Positions 1 to 10,086 of a stretch of 64,000 nt of DNA are shown piece after piece. The DNA comes from Reticulitermes speratus (Eukaryota > Arthropoda > Insecta > Blattodea > Rhinotermitidae), in the NCBI GenBank assembly GCA_021186555.1, contig JAJKFL010000042.1, positions 11,090,781 through 11,154,780 on the forward strand, in the 5' to 3' direction. Each line of letters starts with the position of its first letter. Position 1 is the stretch's first letter. Under the pieces are notes generated by a model that was not told the DNA's origin, did no database searches, and saw only the letters and a program-made list of their open reading frames with translations. Made by a program: the position numbers and the translations under genes.

Positions 1-387
1 AAGGTGAAAATAATTAGCCTATATAGTAAACAGCGGCCTCTGGTTTTCAATTAATTTCACCACTGAATACTTCTGAATGATACCCGAATACCCGCCCTTA
101 AGAAATCATTCCGTTATGGTTCATTTAACGATTATTTTAGCAACCAAAGTTATGTAGGCAAATAATGGAGAAATTGCTTGCTATAGAGCTGTAAAGGATG
201 AGGAATAAATTTTTTGTGTCCGTGTTTGAAGTATTATCCCGGTATAGGCCTGGAAGAAAACGGCGATGCCACATAAACCTGTCAGCTGCTCTCAGAACTG
301 AGATTTGAAACCACTGTCTCCCAAATATGAGGCAGAACTGCTACAAAATCGACCCACGGCGACGAAAAAATGATAAATGTGTTACTA
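1..387. other. No recognisable feature
   Basis: I see no exon, transposon ORF or tandem array here. The sequence is AT-rich and open frames are short. It lies upstream of the first recognised receptor exon and could be intergenic or a 5' intron. Confidence 0.5.
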
Positions 388-600
388 CTAAAGTTTGAAG
401 TATGAAAGCCTTCACAATATATATATATCATTATATATATATATATATCATTCAGTTGCTGTTCACAGAGAACACAGTCCGTCCCCATTACAAAGAAAAA
501 CCAGTAGCTGTTTATTGTGGTAAGACACACCCACACACACACAGAGGCATTCTCTCTGTGGGCAAAATGCAGAAATTCTGAAAGTTCTTAAAGACGGTGT
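388..600 (-). repeat. Dispersed repeat family R4 (reverse copy)
   Basis: Read on the minus strand it shares with other R4 copies (635-870, 11195-11350, 14165-14360, 35540-35720, 38930-39145) the order: TTCTGC and a CACA block, a GTGTATTT-like stretch, an ACAGCTACT/AGCGATTATT block, then GTGTTCTCTGTGA and a TACG/TACT-AACT end. It contains an (AT)n run at 419-448 and a short CA run at 532-542. No coding capacity was recognised; the family is not one I can name. Confidence 0.45.
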
Positions 601-634
601 ATATAAAATAACCACTGTACTTTAAACCTCAAAG

Positions 635-870
635 CCCAGTAACTACTTTATCTACCATCCGGTTTGGCGTTAAAAAATGCTACGTTCTGCTCACACAGTG
701 TATTTATATGTTCCGTATGCATCTCAAATGAGAACAAACAGCGATTATTTTCCTAAACAAAACTAGCTGCTTGGTTTTTATAACCGAGAAGGAACGTATT
801 TACTGCGCGGTACGAACAAAATCTTTAAATTTAAAAACCTTTAAGTTTACTTTTCGTCTTTAAAGGTTAA
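635..870 (+). repeat. Dispersed repeat family R4
   Basis: Very similar to 38930-39145: both contain TTCTGCTCACA, GTGTATTTATATGTT, AGCGATTAT, TGGTTTTTATA, TTTACTGCGCGGTACGAA and TCTTTAAAGGTT in the same order and spacing. That makes it a member of a short interspersed family of about 200 bp. No tRNA head, poly-A tail or ORF is evident, so the class is unknown. Confidence 0.6.
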
Positions 871-961
871 CCTATTATAGCGATTAGAGAGTTCTTACAC
901 TCTTTTCTTTATTTATTACGTACACAAATTGAAATATTGTGGAAATAAAGGATATTTAATT

Positions 962-1435
962 GTTTATTTCTACCAACAAATGCACCAAGACAAGATTGTC
1001 ACTATTTTCTTTATTAAAAGAGTGCCCCAATACGCATTTCGGCAATTATATTGCCATCATCAGGAGGTTTTTTTAAGTGAGTTGTTACATAGACCAATTC
1101 TAAGTTACGTCATAACAGTGAGTCAATATTTGTTCCTACCACTTCATATAATTTGTATAATTAGTGGTATTATTGAGTTGCTAAAAGTTATTAATTAATT
1201 AATTAATTAACAAATTATATGAAGTGGTGGAACAAATATTGACTCACGGTTATGACGTAACTTAGAATTGGTCTATGTAACAACTCACTTAAAAAAAACC
1301 CTGGTGATGGCAAAATAATTGCCGAAATGCGTATTGGGGCACTCTTTTAATAAAGAAAATAGTGACAACCTTGTCTTGGTGCATTTGTTGGTAGAAATAA
1401 ACAATTATACAAGGATGCACGGTGAATATAAAGTG
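962..1435 (+). mobile_element. Hammerhead inverted-repeat element IR1
   Basis: Two arms of about 200 bp (957-1156 and 1210-1407) are inverted copies around a 53 bp spacer containing (AATT)n. The arms start or end with ACCAAC..ATGCACC and its complement, and each holds a hammerhead-like core. After the right arm comes a tail with GATGCACGGTGAA. The whole is flanked by a 14 bp direct repeat at 948-961 and 1436-1449, read as a target-site duplication. Variable-length duplications with inverted partial copies are known for Penelope-like elements. No reverse transcriptase is present, so this is a non-autonomous or truncated copy. Confidence 0.75.
1025..1067 (-). ncRNA. Predicted type I hammerhead ribozyme, core intact
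   Basis: On the minus strand: stem I CCUC, CUGAUGA, one U, stem II GGCAA..UUGCC, GAAA, stem III AU-GCGU-AU, then U at position 17 and stem I GGGG. All bases needed for catalysis (C3, U4, G5, A6, G8, A9, G12, A13, A14, A15.1-U16.1, H17) are present. Stem III is only two base pairs, as in minimal hammerheads that often work as dimers. The inverted partner at 1298-1340 has CUGGUGA (A6 to G) and should be inactive. Confidence 0.7.
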
Positions 1436-1449
1436 AAGGATATTTAATT

Positions 1450-2371
1450 CAGACGTTAGAAAAATTTCGGAAGAAAGCAAAAGTTTCGTGGCAGACTTTT
1501 GAACCTCTTTATCAATAGACAAGGCGTAATATCTCAAGAGAGGTCTTAATAGTACCTCATATCTCGTCACACCATTGTTACTGGGATATCTTGTTCACAC
1601 AAACACTTAAATTCGTAGGGAAATTGAGAAACAAACTCATAACTGTCCTCCGATCTTACCAGCATTGTTCAGAACGTGTCAGTTATTGATGTCTTTACTT
1701 CTGTGCTAAACCCATATGTAATTAAAATTTTGTTTTTGTAAAATGAGAGCAGAAGGAGATTACGCTGCTTCGTTTAAAGCCCATTACGGTCCTATTCATA
1801 AACACATCACTCGAATTTACGATACATAAATCTCTTGTAATCCATCGTTTTTCATAATGTCTCACGAATTAGAGGTTCAATTAATCAGAGGTGCTTCATG
1901 AAGTGTACTTCGGCTGTAATTGGATATAAATCCACGCAAAAGATACATAATAGTATACAGCCAGTGGCGCAGATGTCACTTGATACTGTACGCAGCAAGT
2001 TGCGATTAACTGCCACAATACTTACGTGTGTTGACTTTCGAAATGTTCAAATTATCTTCCTTCTGCACTGATACGCTGTATAAGCCTTTCCGGAACACCT
2101 TCACGTTCTGTCTCACACGGCTGCCAATTATCGTACGTATGGCCTTTATGTTGTTAAACATCGAGTGTTAAGTGACTTTGCACCAACCTGCACGTTATTT
2201 TATGACTCAGAATGTTAGACATGAATGAATTTAATTTACAGTGTCAATACTACTGACTAAGAAAATTACGTATCACGCAGTGTCGATTACAGAACTACGA
2301 GATAAAAGTGACCAATCACTTATTGTTCCTGCCAAAATTACAGTTTTATACCATTATTTAAAGCCGTGTAA
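1450..2371. other. No recognisable feature
   Basis: About 0.9 kb with short open frames only. I see no splice-flanked exon, tRNA-like head or tandem repeat. Confidence 0.5.
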
Positions 2372-2945
2372 ATTTAAGTTTTTTTCTTTTTTTTTTTCTT
2401 TCTTTCTTCTTCTTTCTTTCTTTCTTTAGTCGTCCTCTTCTACCTACTCCGGTTTCCCGTTTCAATGTCGAGGTTGTTAATTCCTTTTGATCACACTGAA
2501 AGACACATCACAGTCGGTAGGACTCCTCTGGAGAGGGATCGCCCTTGCAGAGGCTCTACCTGACAACAACACACAACACTCACAAGAGACAAACATCCAT
2601 GCCCCGGGATTTTTTTTGTCTGTCGGGTTTCCCTTGATCCATTTTGTACGTTTAAATCCTTGTCCTCATACTTTACGTCCATGTACGCCCTTATACAACA
2701 AACACAACACAAACATCCATGCCCCCGGTGGGATTTTTTTTTGTATTAATTCCTAGGTTTTCCCCTTTGATCCATTTGTACTGTTGAAGTCCTTTTTGTC
2801 CTGCATGTCACCTTATGTTTCATGCTATCGTCCATACATCTAACACAACACAAACATCCATGCCCCCGGTGGGATTCGAACCCACGATGCCAGTAAGCGA
2901 GCGGCGCAGACACCAGCCTTAGACCGCACGGCCACTGGATCGGCG
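2372..2945 (-). mobile_element. SINE A, composite copy
   Basis: The minus strand begins with a tRNA-derived head at 2871-2944 (GCGGTCTAAGGC box A region, GGGTTCGAATCCCA box B), followed by CATGGATGTTTGTG. The CATGGATGTTTGT segment recurs three times (near 2590, 2710 and 2845), each next to an A-rich run on that strand, so the copy is a chain of partial heads. The same arrangement is seen at 27730-28130. It ends in an AAAG-rich tail (complement of 2380-2429). SINEs of this kind are transcribed by RNA polymerase III and mobilised by LINE enzymes. Confidence 0.8.
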
Positions 2946-3309
2946 TAAATTTAAGGTTATACGCTATACAAATGCCGGCCTGTAAAAGGGGCTGACAGTG
3001 AAATACAAGCTACATATACAAAATTATGTATAGTTGTTGGCATGAAATGTAGACACTCCTCAATTCCTCAATAGCAGCCACAGTAATGCAGCTATATGTA
3101 TGTGGTTTCTTATTAACGATCTCCCATTCACGTGTCCTAAAAACGAAGAAAAGCAGTAAAAGGCCAAAAAAAGCGTGTGGCATCTACATGGTTCCAGTGC
3201 GTCACGGGGAATAAGATATAGAAAAAAGAGAAAGAAAGAAACTTAGTCCTGAATACGAAAAATAGTTTTGTAACACCAAAGAGAAGAAACCTCTTGCGAA
3301 TAGCTTGAG
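2946..3309. other. No recognisable feature
   Basis: A short unique-looking stretch between a SINE and a hammerhead element. Nothing coding or repetitive was recognised. Confidence 0.4.
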
Positions 3310-3321
3310 CTCTAGCACCAT

Positions 3322-3886
3322 CTTTAGTCTTAATTCACCGTGCATTTTTATTATTCTAGACAATCACCAACAAAATGCACAAATCACTAACAAGGTGCAA
3401 TCAGCTCTTTATCAAGTCAAACCCTACACATGTTTCGGGCCCCTCTATGAGCCATCATCAGGGTTTTTCAATAGTGCTTTTCAAATGCTGGATAGATCTG
3501 CTAATGACACTCGTAAAGTTTTGCACTGTTTATAATCATAAAACATTTGTTTTAAAAAATGTTTTATGATTATAAACATTCAAACCTTTTGTTTTAAAAA
3601 GTCTCGTAAAGTTTTGCACTGTTTATAATCATAAGACTTTTTAAAACAAATGTTTTGCACTGTTTATAATCATAAAACATTTTGTTAAAACAAATGTTTT
3701 ATGATTATAAACAGTGCAAAACTTTACGAGTGTCATTAGCAGATCTATCCAGCATTTGAAAAGCACTATTGAAAAACCCCTGATGATGGCTCATAGAGAG
3801 CCGAAACATGTGTAGGGTTTGACTATGATAAAGGGCTGATTGCACCTTGTTAGTGATTTGTGCATTTTGTTGGTGAATGTCTAGAA
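3322..3886 (-). mobile_element. Hammerhead inverted-repeat element IR2
   Basis: A 12 bp direct repeat, CTCTAGCACCAT, flanks it at 3310-3321 and 3887-3898. Long inverted arms run from TCTAGAC near 3355 to its complement near 3884. The central 3500-3720 holds several alternating inverted copies of a segment with GTTTATAATCATAA. The tail ACCGTGCAT lies at the left (3337-3345), so the element is reversed relative to IR1. Both arms hold hammerhead motifs (3419-3467 on minus, 3774-3820 on plus). No protein is encoded. Confidence 0.78.
3774..3820 (+). ncRNA. Predicted type I hammerhead ribozyme, core intact
   Basis: Stem I AAACCC pairs with GGGUUU. The core is CUGAUGA, one U, stem II GGCUC/GAGCC with a five-base loop, GAAA, stem III AC-AUGU-GU, and A17 at the cleavage site before GGGUUU. 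This is one of the most regular copies: six stem I pairs and five stem II pairs. The inverted partner at 3419-3467 keeps the core letters but has lost one stem I C and has a mismatched stem II. Confidence 0.8.
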
Positions 3887-3984
3887 CTCTAGCACCATGT
3901 TTATATGTTAGTACATTTCTAAAGCTTCAAATGAGATTCTGTAACAAACACACTTGTAAATAAATAAATATATACATGTACTGC

Positions 3985-4382
3985 AAAACAAGATAGTCAA
4001 TGTACGTTTAACGTAACATTGTGATGCGTTCGCGTAACCATTGTTGTATTGTTGTTAACCTACATGTAGCTGTCAACAGTTTACAACCGTTGAGTCCCCT
4101 TTGCATTGTTGTCGAGCTAAAAAAACAATTGGTAGTGCTATAAACAATACACACATAGTTAGGTGTTTATGTACAGTGTCTGATATTGTTGTGCGACTTT
4201 AACCAAATTGGAGTTTCTCGACAAATTTTTGTAAAGTCTCCAATACCAAATTTCATGAAAATCCATCCGGTGGGAGTAGCGTTGATGCATGCGCACAGAA
4301 GAAGGATGAACGGATGGACGGACAGACATCATGAAGCTAGTAGGTGCGTTTCGCTATTTATGCAAACGCGCCTAAAAAGGAA
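3985..4382 (+). repeat. Dispersed repeat family R5
   Basis: Shares an ordered set of segments with 12409-12930: AATGTACGT.TAACGTAACATT and GCGTTCGCGTAACCA near the left end, then TTTCATGAAAATCC, a run of GGACGGACAGACAT, and CGCGCCTAAAAA at the right end. The TTTCATGAAAATCC..GGACGGACAGAC pattern resembles 3' ends of some insect LINEs or DNA elements, but I cannot assign the class. No ORF. Confidence 0.55.
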
Positions 4383-5059
4383 AATTACACCACGAAATAT
4401 CTAGACCTCGAAGAGCTCCTGCTGTATTTACTAGTATCTGCGAATATCCACACACATTGGAATTCAGTCAGAAATGATGCCTGGAAATATTTTAGTAAAC
4501 GTAATTATAAATATATTATTATAAGAGAAGGAACGTGATCATATGGGAGTCTAAAGTAATTTTAGTACATCTCAAAGATGGAATTTTTAAATTACATAAG
4601 AATAAGTGGCACAAGTTGTTTTAAAGAATAATACGACTGCCTTGGGAGCGCAACAAATTGTTGCCTTCTATTTAATTCCGAGATTCATAACCGCCTTCCT
4701 AATACTTGTAGTTGGACCTCATTCTGAATCAGTCATCCGGTTAATTTACTCACAATGTACCTCTGTAAGATAGACTCTAATATTACCTTGCCATCTGTGC
4801 CTTGGCCCAAGTTGTCTCTTGCATTCCGGTATTTCCACTTTAAAATTGATTTCAAATCGTGCAAGCGTCAGAATAATAAGGAATGGTGGCAAGGGGTATA
4901 CAGGACTGTACCGTATTGTGCGAATATTTAAGTAGAAAAGTAAACAAGAACTATATATTTTGGCCTGCAAAGGTGTAATGAAACACTTTCAATACAGCAT
5001 AAATTTTTATTGGTCTTTTTTGGGTCTGAAACCGAAAATTAATGTTGAAAATTAAAGAT
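4383..5059. other. No recognisable feature
   Basis: No exon, tandem repeat or mobile element recognised; open frames are below 80 codons. Confidence 0.45.
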
Positions 5060-5212
5060 CTCTATTTACTCAATACGCAACACTCAGACCAACAAAATGC
5101 ACAAAATTGTTCCTTACATATTTACGTATATTATAAGATCACATTGAATATTCCCACATGTTTCGATCCCCAAGGGATCATCATCAGGGAACCAAACCAA
5201 AGAAATACTGAA

Positions 5213-5323
5213 CTTAACATTGTATTTACCGTGCATTTTCAATTAAGATATGTTCAATAAAAACAACTAATGCACATAAACTTTTTTCATAATAGTTTAT
5301 TATTAAAATTCCCCTTTTTAATA

Positions 5324-5354
<31 letters not shown>

Positions 5355-5411
5355 TTTTAATAATAAACTATTATGAAAAAGTTTATGTGCATTAGTTGGT
5401 TTTTATTGAAC
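5213..5411 (-). mobile_element. Nested ribozyme-less inverted-repeat element
   Basis: A 14 bp direct repeat AAAGAAATACTGAA at 5199-5212 and 5412-5425 defines this 199 bp insertion inside IR3. It has the ACCGTGCAT tail at the left, arms starting AACTAATGCACATAAAC and its complement, and an (AAT)n microsatellite at 5324-5354 in the loop. It carries the terminal signature of the family but no CTGANGA..GAAA core, so the ribozyme was lost or never copied. Confidence 0.72.
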
Positions 5412-5485
5412 AAAGAAATACTGAATAAAACTGAATTAGCAAATTTGTACACAGTAATTTAATTTTATGCAGTATTGCTTTGGTT

Positions 5486-5531
5486 TGTTCCCTGATGATG
5501 ATCCCGTGTGGACCGAAACATGTAGGAATAT
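5486..5531 (+). ncRNA. Predicted type I hammerhead ribozyme, core intact
   Basis: Stem I UUCC/GGAA, CUGAUGA, U, stem II AUCC..GGAC with a mismatch next to the core, GAAA, stem III AC-AU-GU, A17, GGAA. The stem III loop is only two bases, so a dimer is more likely than a monomer. The inverted partner at 5150-5192 has G at position 17, which is not tolerated for cleavage. Confidence 0.6.
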
Positions 5532-5653
5532 TCAATGTGATATTATAACATAAATATCTAAGGAACAATATTGTGCATTTTGTTGGTCTGATTGTTGTGA
5601 ATTGGTTATTGACAGTGCACGGACTGAACAATATAAAAAACCCTCTATTTACT

Positions 5654-6096
5654 TATTGGTCTTTTGAAAAGTAATCAACAACTGTAATTAACATACGAAA
5701 TTGTAAATGTACGCCAATATACTAACCTTTCACAGAGCAAAGCTTGTCTAAGTACTGTTCTAAGAGTCGGTTATTACCTCAAAGCAAACACATTTTATCT
5801 CAATTTCAAAGATCAGTCGCTTCATAATGCTTGGGAAAATAATCACTGTTTGTTCTGGAGTTCCCTAAGTAATTTACTAGGACGAAATGTCGTGACATTT
5901 AACCTGATACGAAGTGGTACACATAGTTGTCAGAGCGATATAAAATGTCAATGGAAAGTTTGTACAGAATAAATATACTGCCATATATTTTTCCAGGAAT
6001 TTAGACTTTAATGTGACGGACTTACGGAAGATGTATTTACACAGGCAAGTCGTAACATAATTAATGTCTCTTGCTCATGCTATAGCTAGACTGCTT
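5654..6096. other. No recognisable feature
   Basis: AT-rich single-copy-looking DNA with no gene or repeat recognised, directly before a long satellite. Confidence 0.4.
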
Positions 6097-7493
6097 TCAA
6101 TACACATACACATACACATACACATATACATACACATATACATACACATACACATACACATATACATACACATATACATACACATACATACACATACACA
6201 TATACATACACATATACATACACATATACATACACATACACATACACATATACATACACATATACATACACATACACATACACATATACATACACATATA
6301 CATATACATACACATACACATATACATACACATATACATACACATATACATACACATACACATACACATATACATACACATATACATACACATACACATA
6401 CACATATACATACACATATACATACACATATACATACACATACACATATACATACACATATACATACACATACACATATACATACACATATACATACACA
6501 TATACATACACATACACATATACATACACATATACATACACATACACATATACATACACATATACATACACATACACATACACATATATATACACATACA
6601 CATATACATACACATACACATATACATACACATATACATACACATACACATATACATACACATACACATATATATAAACATACACTATATACACATACAA
6701 TAACATACACATATAATACACATATACATACACATATAATCACATACACATAACATACAATATACACATACACATATACATCACATACACATATACATAT
6801 ACATACACATACACATAATACACATATACATAACATACACATACACATACACATATACATACACATATACATACACATACACATATACATACACATATAC
6901 ATACACATACACATATACATACAACACATACACATACACATATCACATAACATACACATAACATACACATACACATATACATACACATATACATACACAT
7001 ACCACATATACATACACATACACATATACATACACATATACCATATACATACACATACACATATACATACATACACATATACATATACATACACATACAC
7101 ATATACATACATCAATATACATACACATACACATACACATATACATACACATATACATACACATACACATACACATATACATACACATAACATACACATA
7201 CACATATACATACACATACATACACATACACATACACTATATACATACACATTACATACATACACATACACATACACATATACATACACATATACATACA
7301 CATATACATACACATACATATACATACACATACACATAACATACATACACATATACATACAATACACATATACATACACATACACATATACTACACATAT
7401 ACAACATACACATACACATATACACAATATACATACACATACATACACATTACTACAATACTACACATACACATATACATACACATACATATC
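6097..7493. repeat. CA/TA satellite, about 1.4 kb
   Basis: Almost wholly ACATAC and ACATAT hexamers in mixed order, with small interruptions more frequent after 6680. All six frames stay open for long distances because the unit has no stop codon in most phases, giving false Tyr/Val/Cys/Met or His/Thr proteins of up to 457 residues. It is a simple satellite and not a gene. Confidence 0.95.
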
Positions 7494-8034
7494 ATCCGTA
7501 ATAAAAATATATAAGAATATTAAACTAAAGGAATTTGGTATCCGACAAAGCATTTGGCCTCCGAATGATACTTGTTCACAAAGTAGCATTTAAAATTCTG
7601 GGATATGATATTGTGCAGTTTGTTAGATGCACGCCACATTAACTAACTCCATCCAGCAGAGTCCTTCTTGAAAAGCTAATAGTTCCTCAGCTAGTCACGA
7701 AATTCCATCACAGCTATCACAAAAGTCCGCCAGTTGTCCCCTATCCTGAGCCAGATCAATCCTGTACAAGCTTCCCAACCAGTATTTCAGAAGAATATTC
7801 CGTATTTATCTTTAGGGTATATAAGGGTTTAATTTGAGTTTGGAGGCAGACGATTTATTCAAAAGTTTGTACCCATTCATCATGCTACATGGCGTCACAC
7901 TCCAGAAGATCGTGAATGTGATTATCAGTGAAGTCATAATCTAAAAGTCACGTACGTTATTAATAATTTGAAATTTTTATTTGCACACAAATAGAATTTT
8001 GAATGCTAAGAGGTTTTAAGGTAGTTCGTTCCGT
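7494..8034. repeat. Non-coding, with dispersed repeat R3 at about 7655-7760
   Basis: The segment around 7655-7760 shares TTCTTGA.AAGCTAATAGT, CTCAGCTAGTCA, GAAATTCC and CTTGTCCC-type blocks with 17525-17650, 24765-24905, 26265-26370, 44385-44530 and 61675-61830. The class of this family is unknown. Flanking DNA shows nothing else. Confidence 0.5.
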
Positions 8035-8245
8035 GCATTGTTCTGATCAATGTAGTCAATTTACTGTACTGACTTAACAAACCAAAAGTGGCTTGTTACT
8101 GACAGTTGGTTTTAAACTTGGCATCACGTGCTTCCTGAGGATGATGCATTAAAACCGAAACATGTAGCAGCTATATATGTAACATTCATATGTGAATAGT
8201 TTTGTGCATTTAGTTGGTACAATAAATTGACTACATTGATAAGAC
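8035..8245 (-). mobile_element. Degraded hammerhead element IR4
   Basis: A short inverted repeat, ATCAATGTAGTCAATTTA at 8047-8064 and its complement at 8223-8240, bounds a hammerhead-like motif at 8130-8170 with CTGAGGA and CCGAAACATGTAG, but the stem II halves no longer pair. TGCATTTAGTTGGT at 8206-8219 and CCGTGCAT at 8031-8038 are the family end signatures. An old copy, with no clear target-site duplication. Confidence 0.55.
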
Positions 8246-8699
8246 AAGGCTTTCTTTCAGAATAATGGGATCCCTTAATTTTATAAATTTAATTGTCTAA
8301 TATTTAATTTTTAGATTTTTTAAAAAATAATTATTTTCTGTAGTCTGTAGATCAGTTACGATAGTCGCAACTGCTCAAAACTCGGCATTTCAATCTTCAA
8401 ACAATTATTAAATTTGGTCAAGTGGCACCACCTGCCTTGTAACTGCAGTCATTAGATCTGTCTCCGTTTCCTCTTACTGCAGGATTACTTCTACACACTT
8501 CGTTAAACGTAACCAAAGACTTTACTTTACACTAAGTAAAATGTTCAGCTTGTTACAGATCTTCACTGTCGCAAAAAGGAAAAAAAAAAAGAGTAATTTA
8601 CGTTATACCAGAAAGTAACCGTTCTCAGATCAGGATAAAGTAGCGTATCAAAATATGTAATAGAAAAACAATTTACAAAATAAGTAACGCTCTAATTTA
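8246..8699. other. No recognisable feature
   Basis: AT-rich, with an A run at 8579-8590. No gene or repeat recognised. Confidence 0.4.
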
Positions 8700-8711
8700 A
8701 AAATTACAATT

Positions 8712-9108
8712 AAATTAAGTTTTAGACCAACTGATGCACACTAAAACCACTTTTATTGTAGCTTTATTATAATTGTTAAAATTGTTAAAATTATACCCCT
8801 ACACGTGTTTCGATCCTAGGATCATCGTCAGGGGGTTTTTTTGCTGAAAGCTACTGTCACTTCAATCACATGATTTTAAACAGTCTAACGGCACATTAAA
8901 ACTTATATATTATATATTATATATTATAAGTATATATATATATTATTATATGACGATGATCCTAGGATCGAAACACGTGTAGGGGTATAATTTTAAAATT
9001 TTAACAATTATAATAAAGCTACAATAAAAGTGGTTTTAGTGTGCATCAGTTGGTCTAAAACTTAATTTAATATGACGAAGATGCACGGTGTCAACAGTGT
9101 GAAATTTG
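8712..9108 (+). mobile_element. Hammerhead inverted-repeat element IR5
   Basis: A 12 bp direct repeat AAAATTACAATT flanks it at 8700-8711 and 9109-9120. The arms 8719-8831 and 8951-9061 are nearly identical inverted copies, starting with ACCAACTGATGCACAC. The right arm is cut off exactly inside the ribozyme: TGACGA is present but the preceding C3 and stem I are replaced by TA-rich DNA. The tail GATGCACGGTGTC is at 9080-9092. An AT-rich spacer (about 8900-8950) joins the arms. Confidence 0.78.
8794..8836 (-). ncRNA. Predicted type I hammerhead ribozyme, core intact
   Basis: Minus strand: stem I ACCCC/GGGGU, CUGACGA (position 7 is C, which is allowed), U, stem II GAUC-CUAG-GAUC, GAAA, stem III AC-ACGU-GU, A17, GGGGU. 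The stem II hairpin is a full palindrome, so dimerisation through stem II is also possible. The copy in the right arm (8951-8986) lacks C3 and the 5' half of stem I. Confidence 0.72.
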
Positions 9109-9256
9109 AAAATTACAATTTACTGCGTAATTAAAAACGTGATTAGGAATAAGGATTCGAATCTCATGCAAGATACGTACCGCAATACTTATAAAATATC
9201 ATCGTATTTTTGGATGTTTGTCTATTAAGTCCACGATGGAAAACAGGAAAAAACTG

Positions 9257-9578
9257 TTATTCTTAGATCACCAACTAAATGCACCTTTTATTTAAAAAAC
9301 ACTATAAGATCCTTTAAAACATTTTAATAAAAACCCCATGTATTTGTATATTAACTTTGCCTGTTTGGCATCAACGTATTTTATTCTAAAATCACCGTGC
9401 ATTTTTTACACAATTATTGTTAGATTGTTATTAGATTATTTTGATTATTTTATTAGATTTATTAAATTATTTTGTTTTTAGATTGTTTTTATTAAAATGT
9501 TTTAAAGAACCTTATAGTGTTCTTTAAATAAAAGGTGCATTTAGTTGGTGATCTAACAATAATTGTTTAGAATAAAAT
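9257..9578 (-). mobile_element. Ribozyme-less family member IR6
   Basis: A 12 bp direct repeat AGGAAAAAACTG flanks it at 9245-9256 and 9579-9590. Outer arms begin ACCAACTAAATGCACC (9270-9285) and end with the complement near 9547. Another inverted pair, ATTTTATTCTAAA, sits in the middle beside an internal tail ACCGTGCAT (9393-9401), so one copy may have inserted into another. There is no hammerhead core. Confidence 0.65.
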
Positions 9579-9784
9579 AGGAAAAAACTGATTATTATGT
9601 ACATTTTACTAGAATGTATTTTCCCATATGAGGTTATAAAACAGGGATTACAAACTTTATATCACTTTCACCGTATTGAGGGATTACAAAATTAAAATGT
9701 TCCTTTCAATGCAACAGCAGAATAAACATTATTCAGTTTAGCACATCGGTAACACAATTGTCTGTCGGATATATCTGAGATAAA

Positions 9785-10086
9785 AAGCAGGTAAAGCAAT
9801 CCAATTACAGGCCTGAACAGGCCCTTAGGGTTGCAGGAGGTTGAGGCTCCCAGATTTGTAGACATGAAGGTGGTAAGGTTGTCAGCCCTACGCACCGGCC
9901 GTCTTTACCTCCCCAGGAAATACTCCTGGTACTCATTTCTGTTAGAAGCTGAGTCGACCCCAGGGCCATAGTGCGACCGAAAGGATTATGTCAATGACAA
10001 TTTTCAATGACACCATCGGGAATCGAACCCGCGACGTTCGGGCTTGTATCGAAGTGCCTCAACCAACTACGCCACCGCGTGCCCCC
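9785..10086 (-). mobile_element. SINE B, tRNA-derived
   Basis: The minus strand starts GGGGGGCACGCGGTGGCG, has TTGGTTGAGGCAC and box B GGGTTCGATTCCCG, then a conserved body (CATAATCCTTTCGGTCGC, GTCGACTCAGCTTCTAAC, CAGGAGTATTTCCTGGGG) and GCGTAGGGCTGACAACC. A second copy is at 55082-55390 on the plus strand. The tRNA-like head acts as an internal RNA polymerase III promoter. It is not a functional tRNA gene because no acceptor stem or CCA-proximal pairing is kept. Confidence 0.85.

Larger units (their letters stand above)
5071..5642 (+). mobile_element. Hammerhead inverted-repeat element IR3 (host of a nested copy)
   Basis: An 11 bp direct repeat CTCTATTTACT flanks it at 5060-5070 and 5643-5653. 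The arms (about 5086-5197 and 5480-5592) begin with ACCAACAAAATGCACA and its complement, and each has a hammerhead motif. A tail with TGCACGG follows the right arm at 5613-5619. The centre is interrupted by a second, related element (5213-5411) with its own 14 bp duplication. Confidence 0.75.

Noticed and set aside
6064..7448. Long open frames up to 457 codons rich in Tyr, Val, Cys, Met or His, Thr
   Set aside because: Products of the stop-free ACATAC/ACATAT satellite, open on both strands and in several frames.
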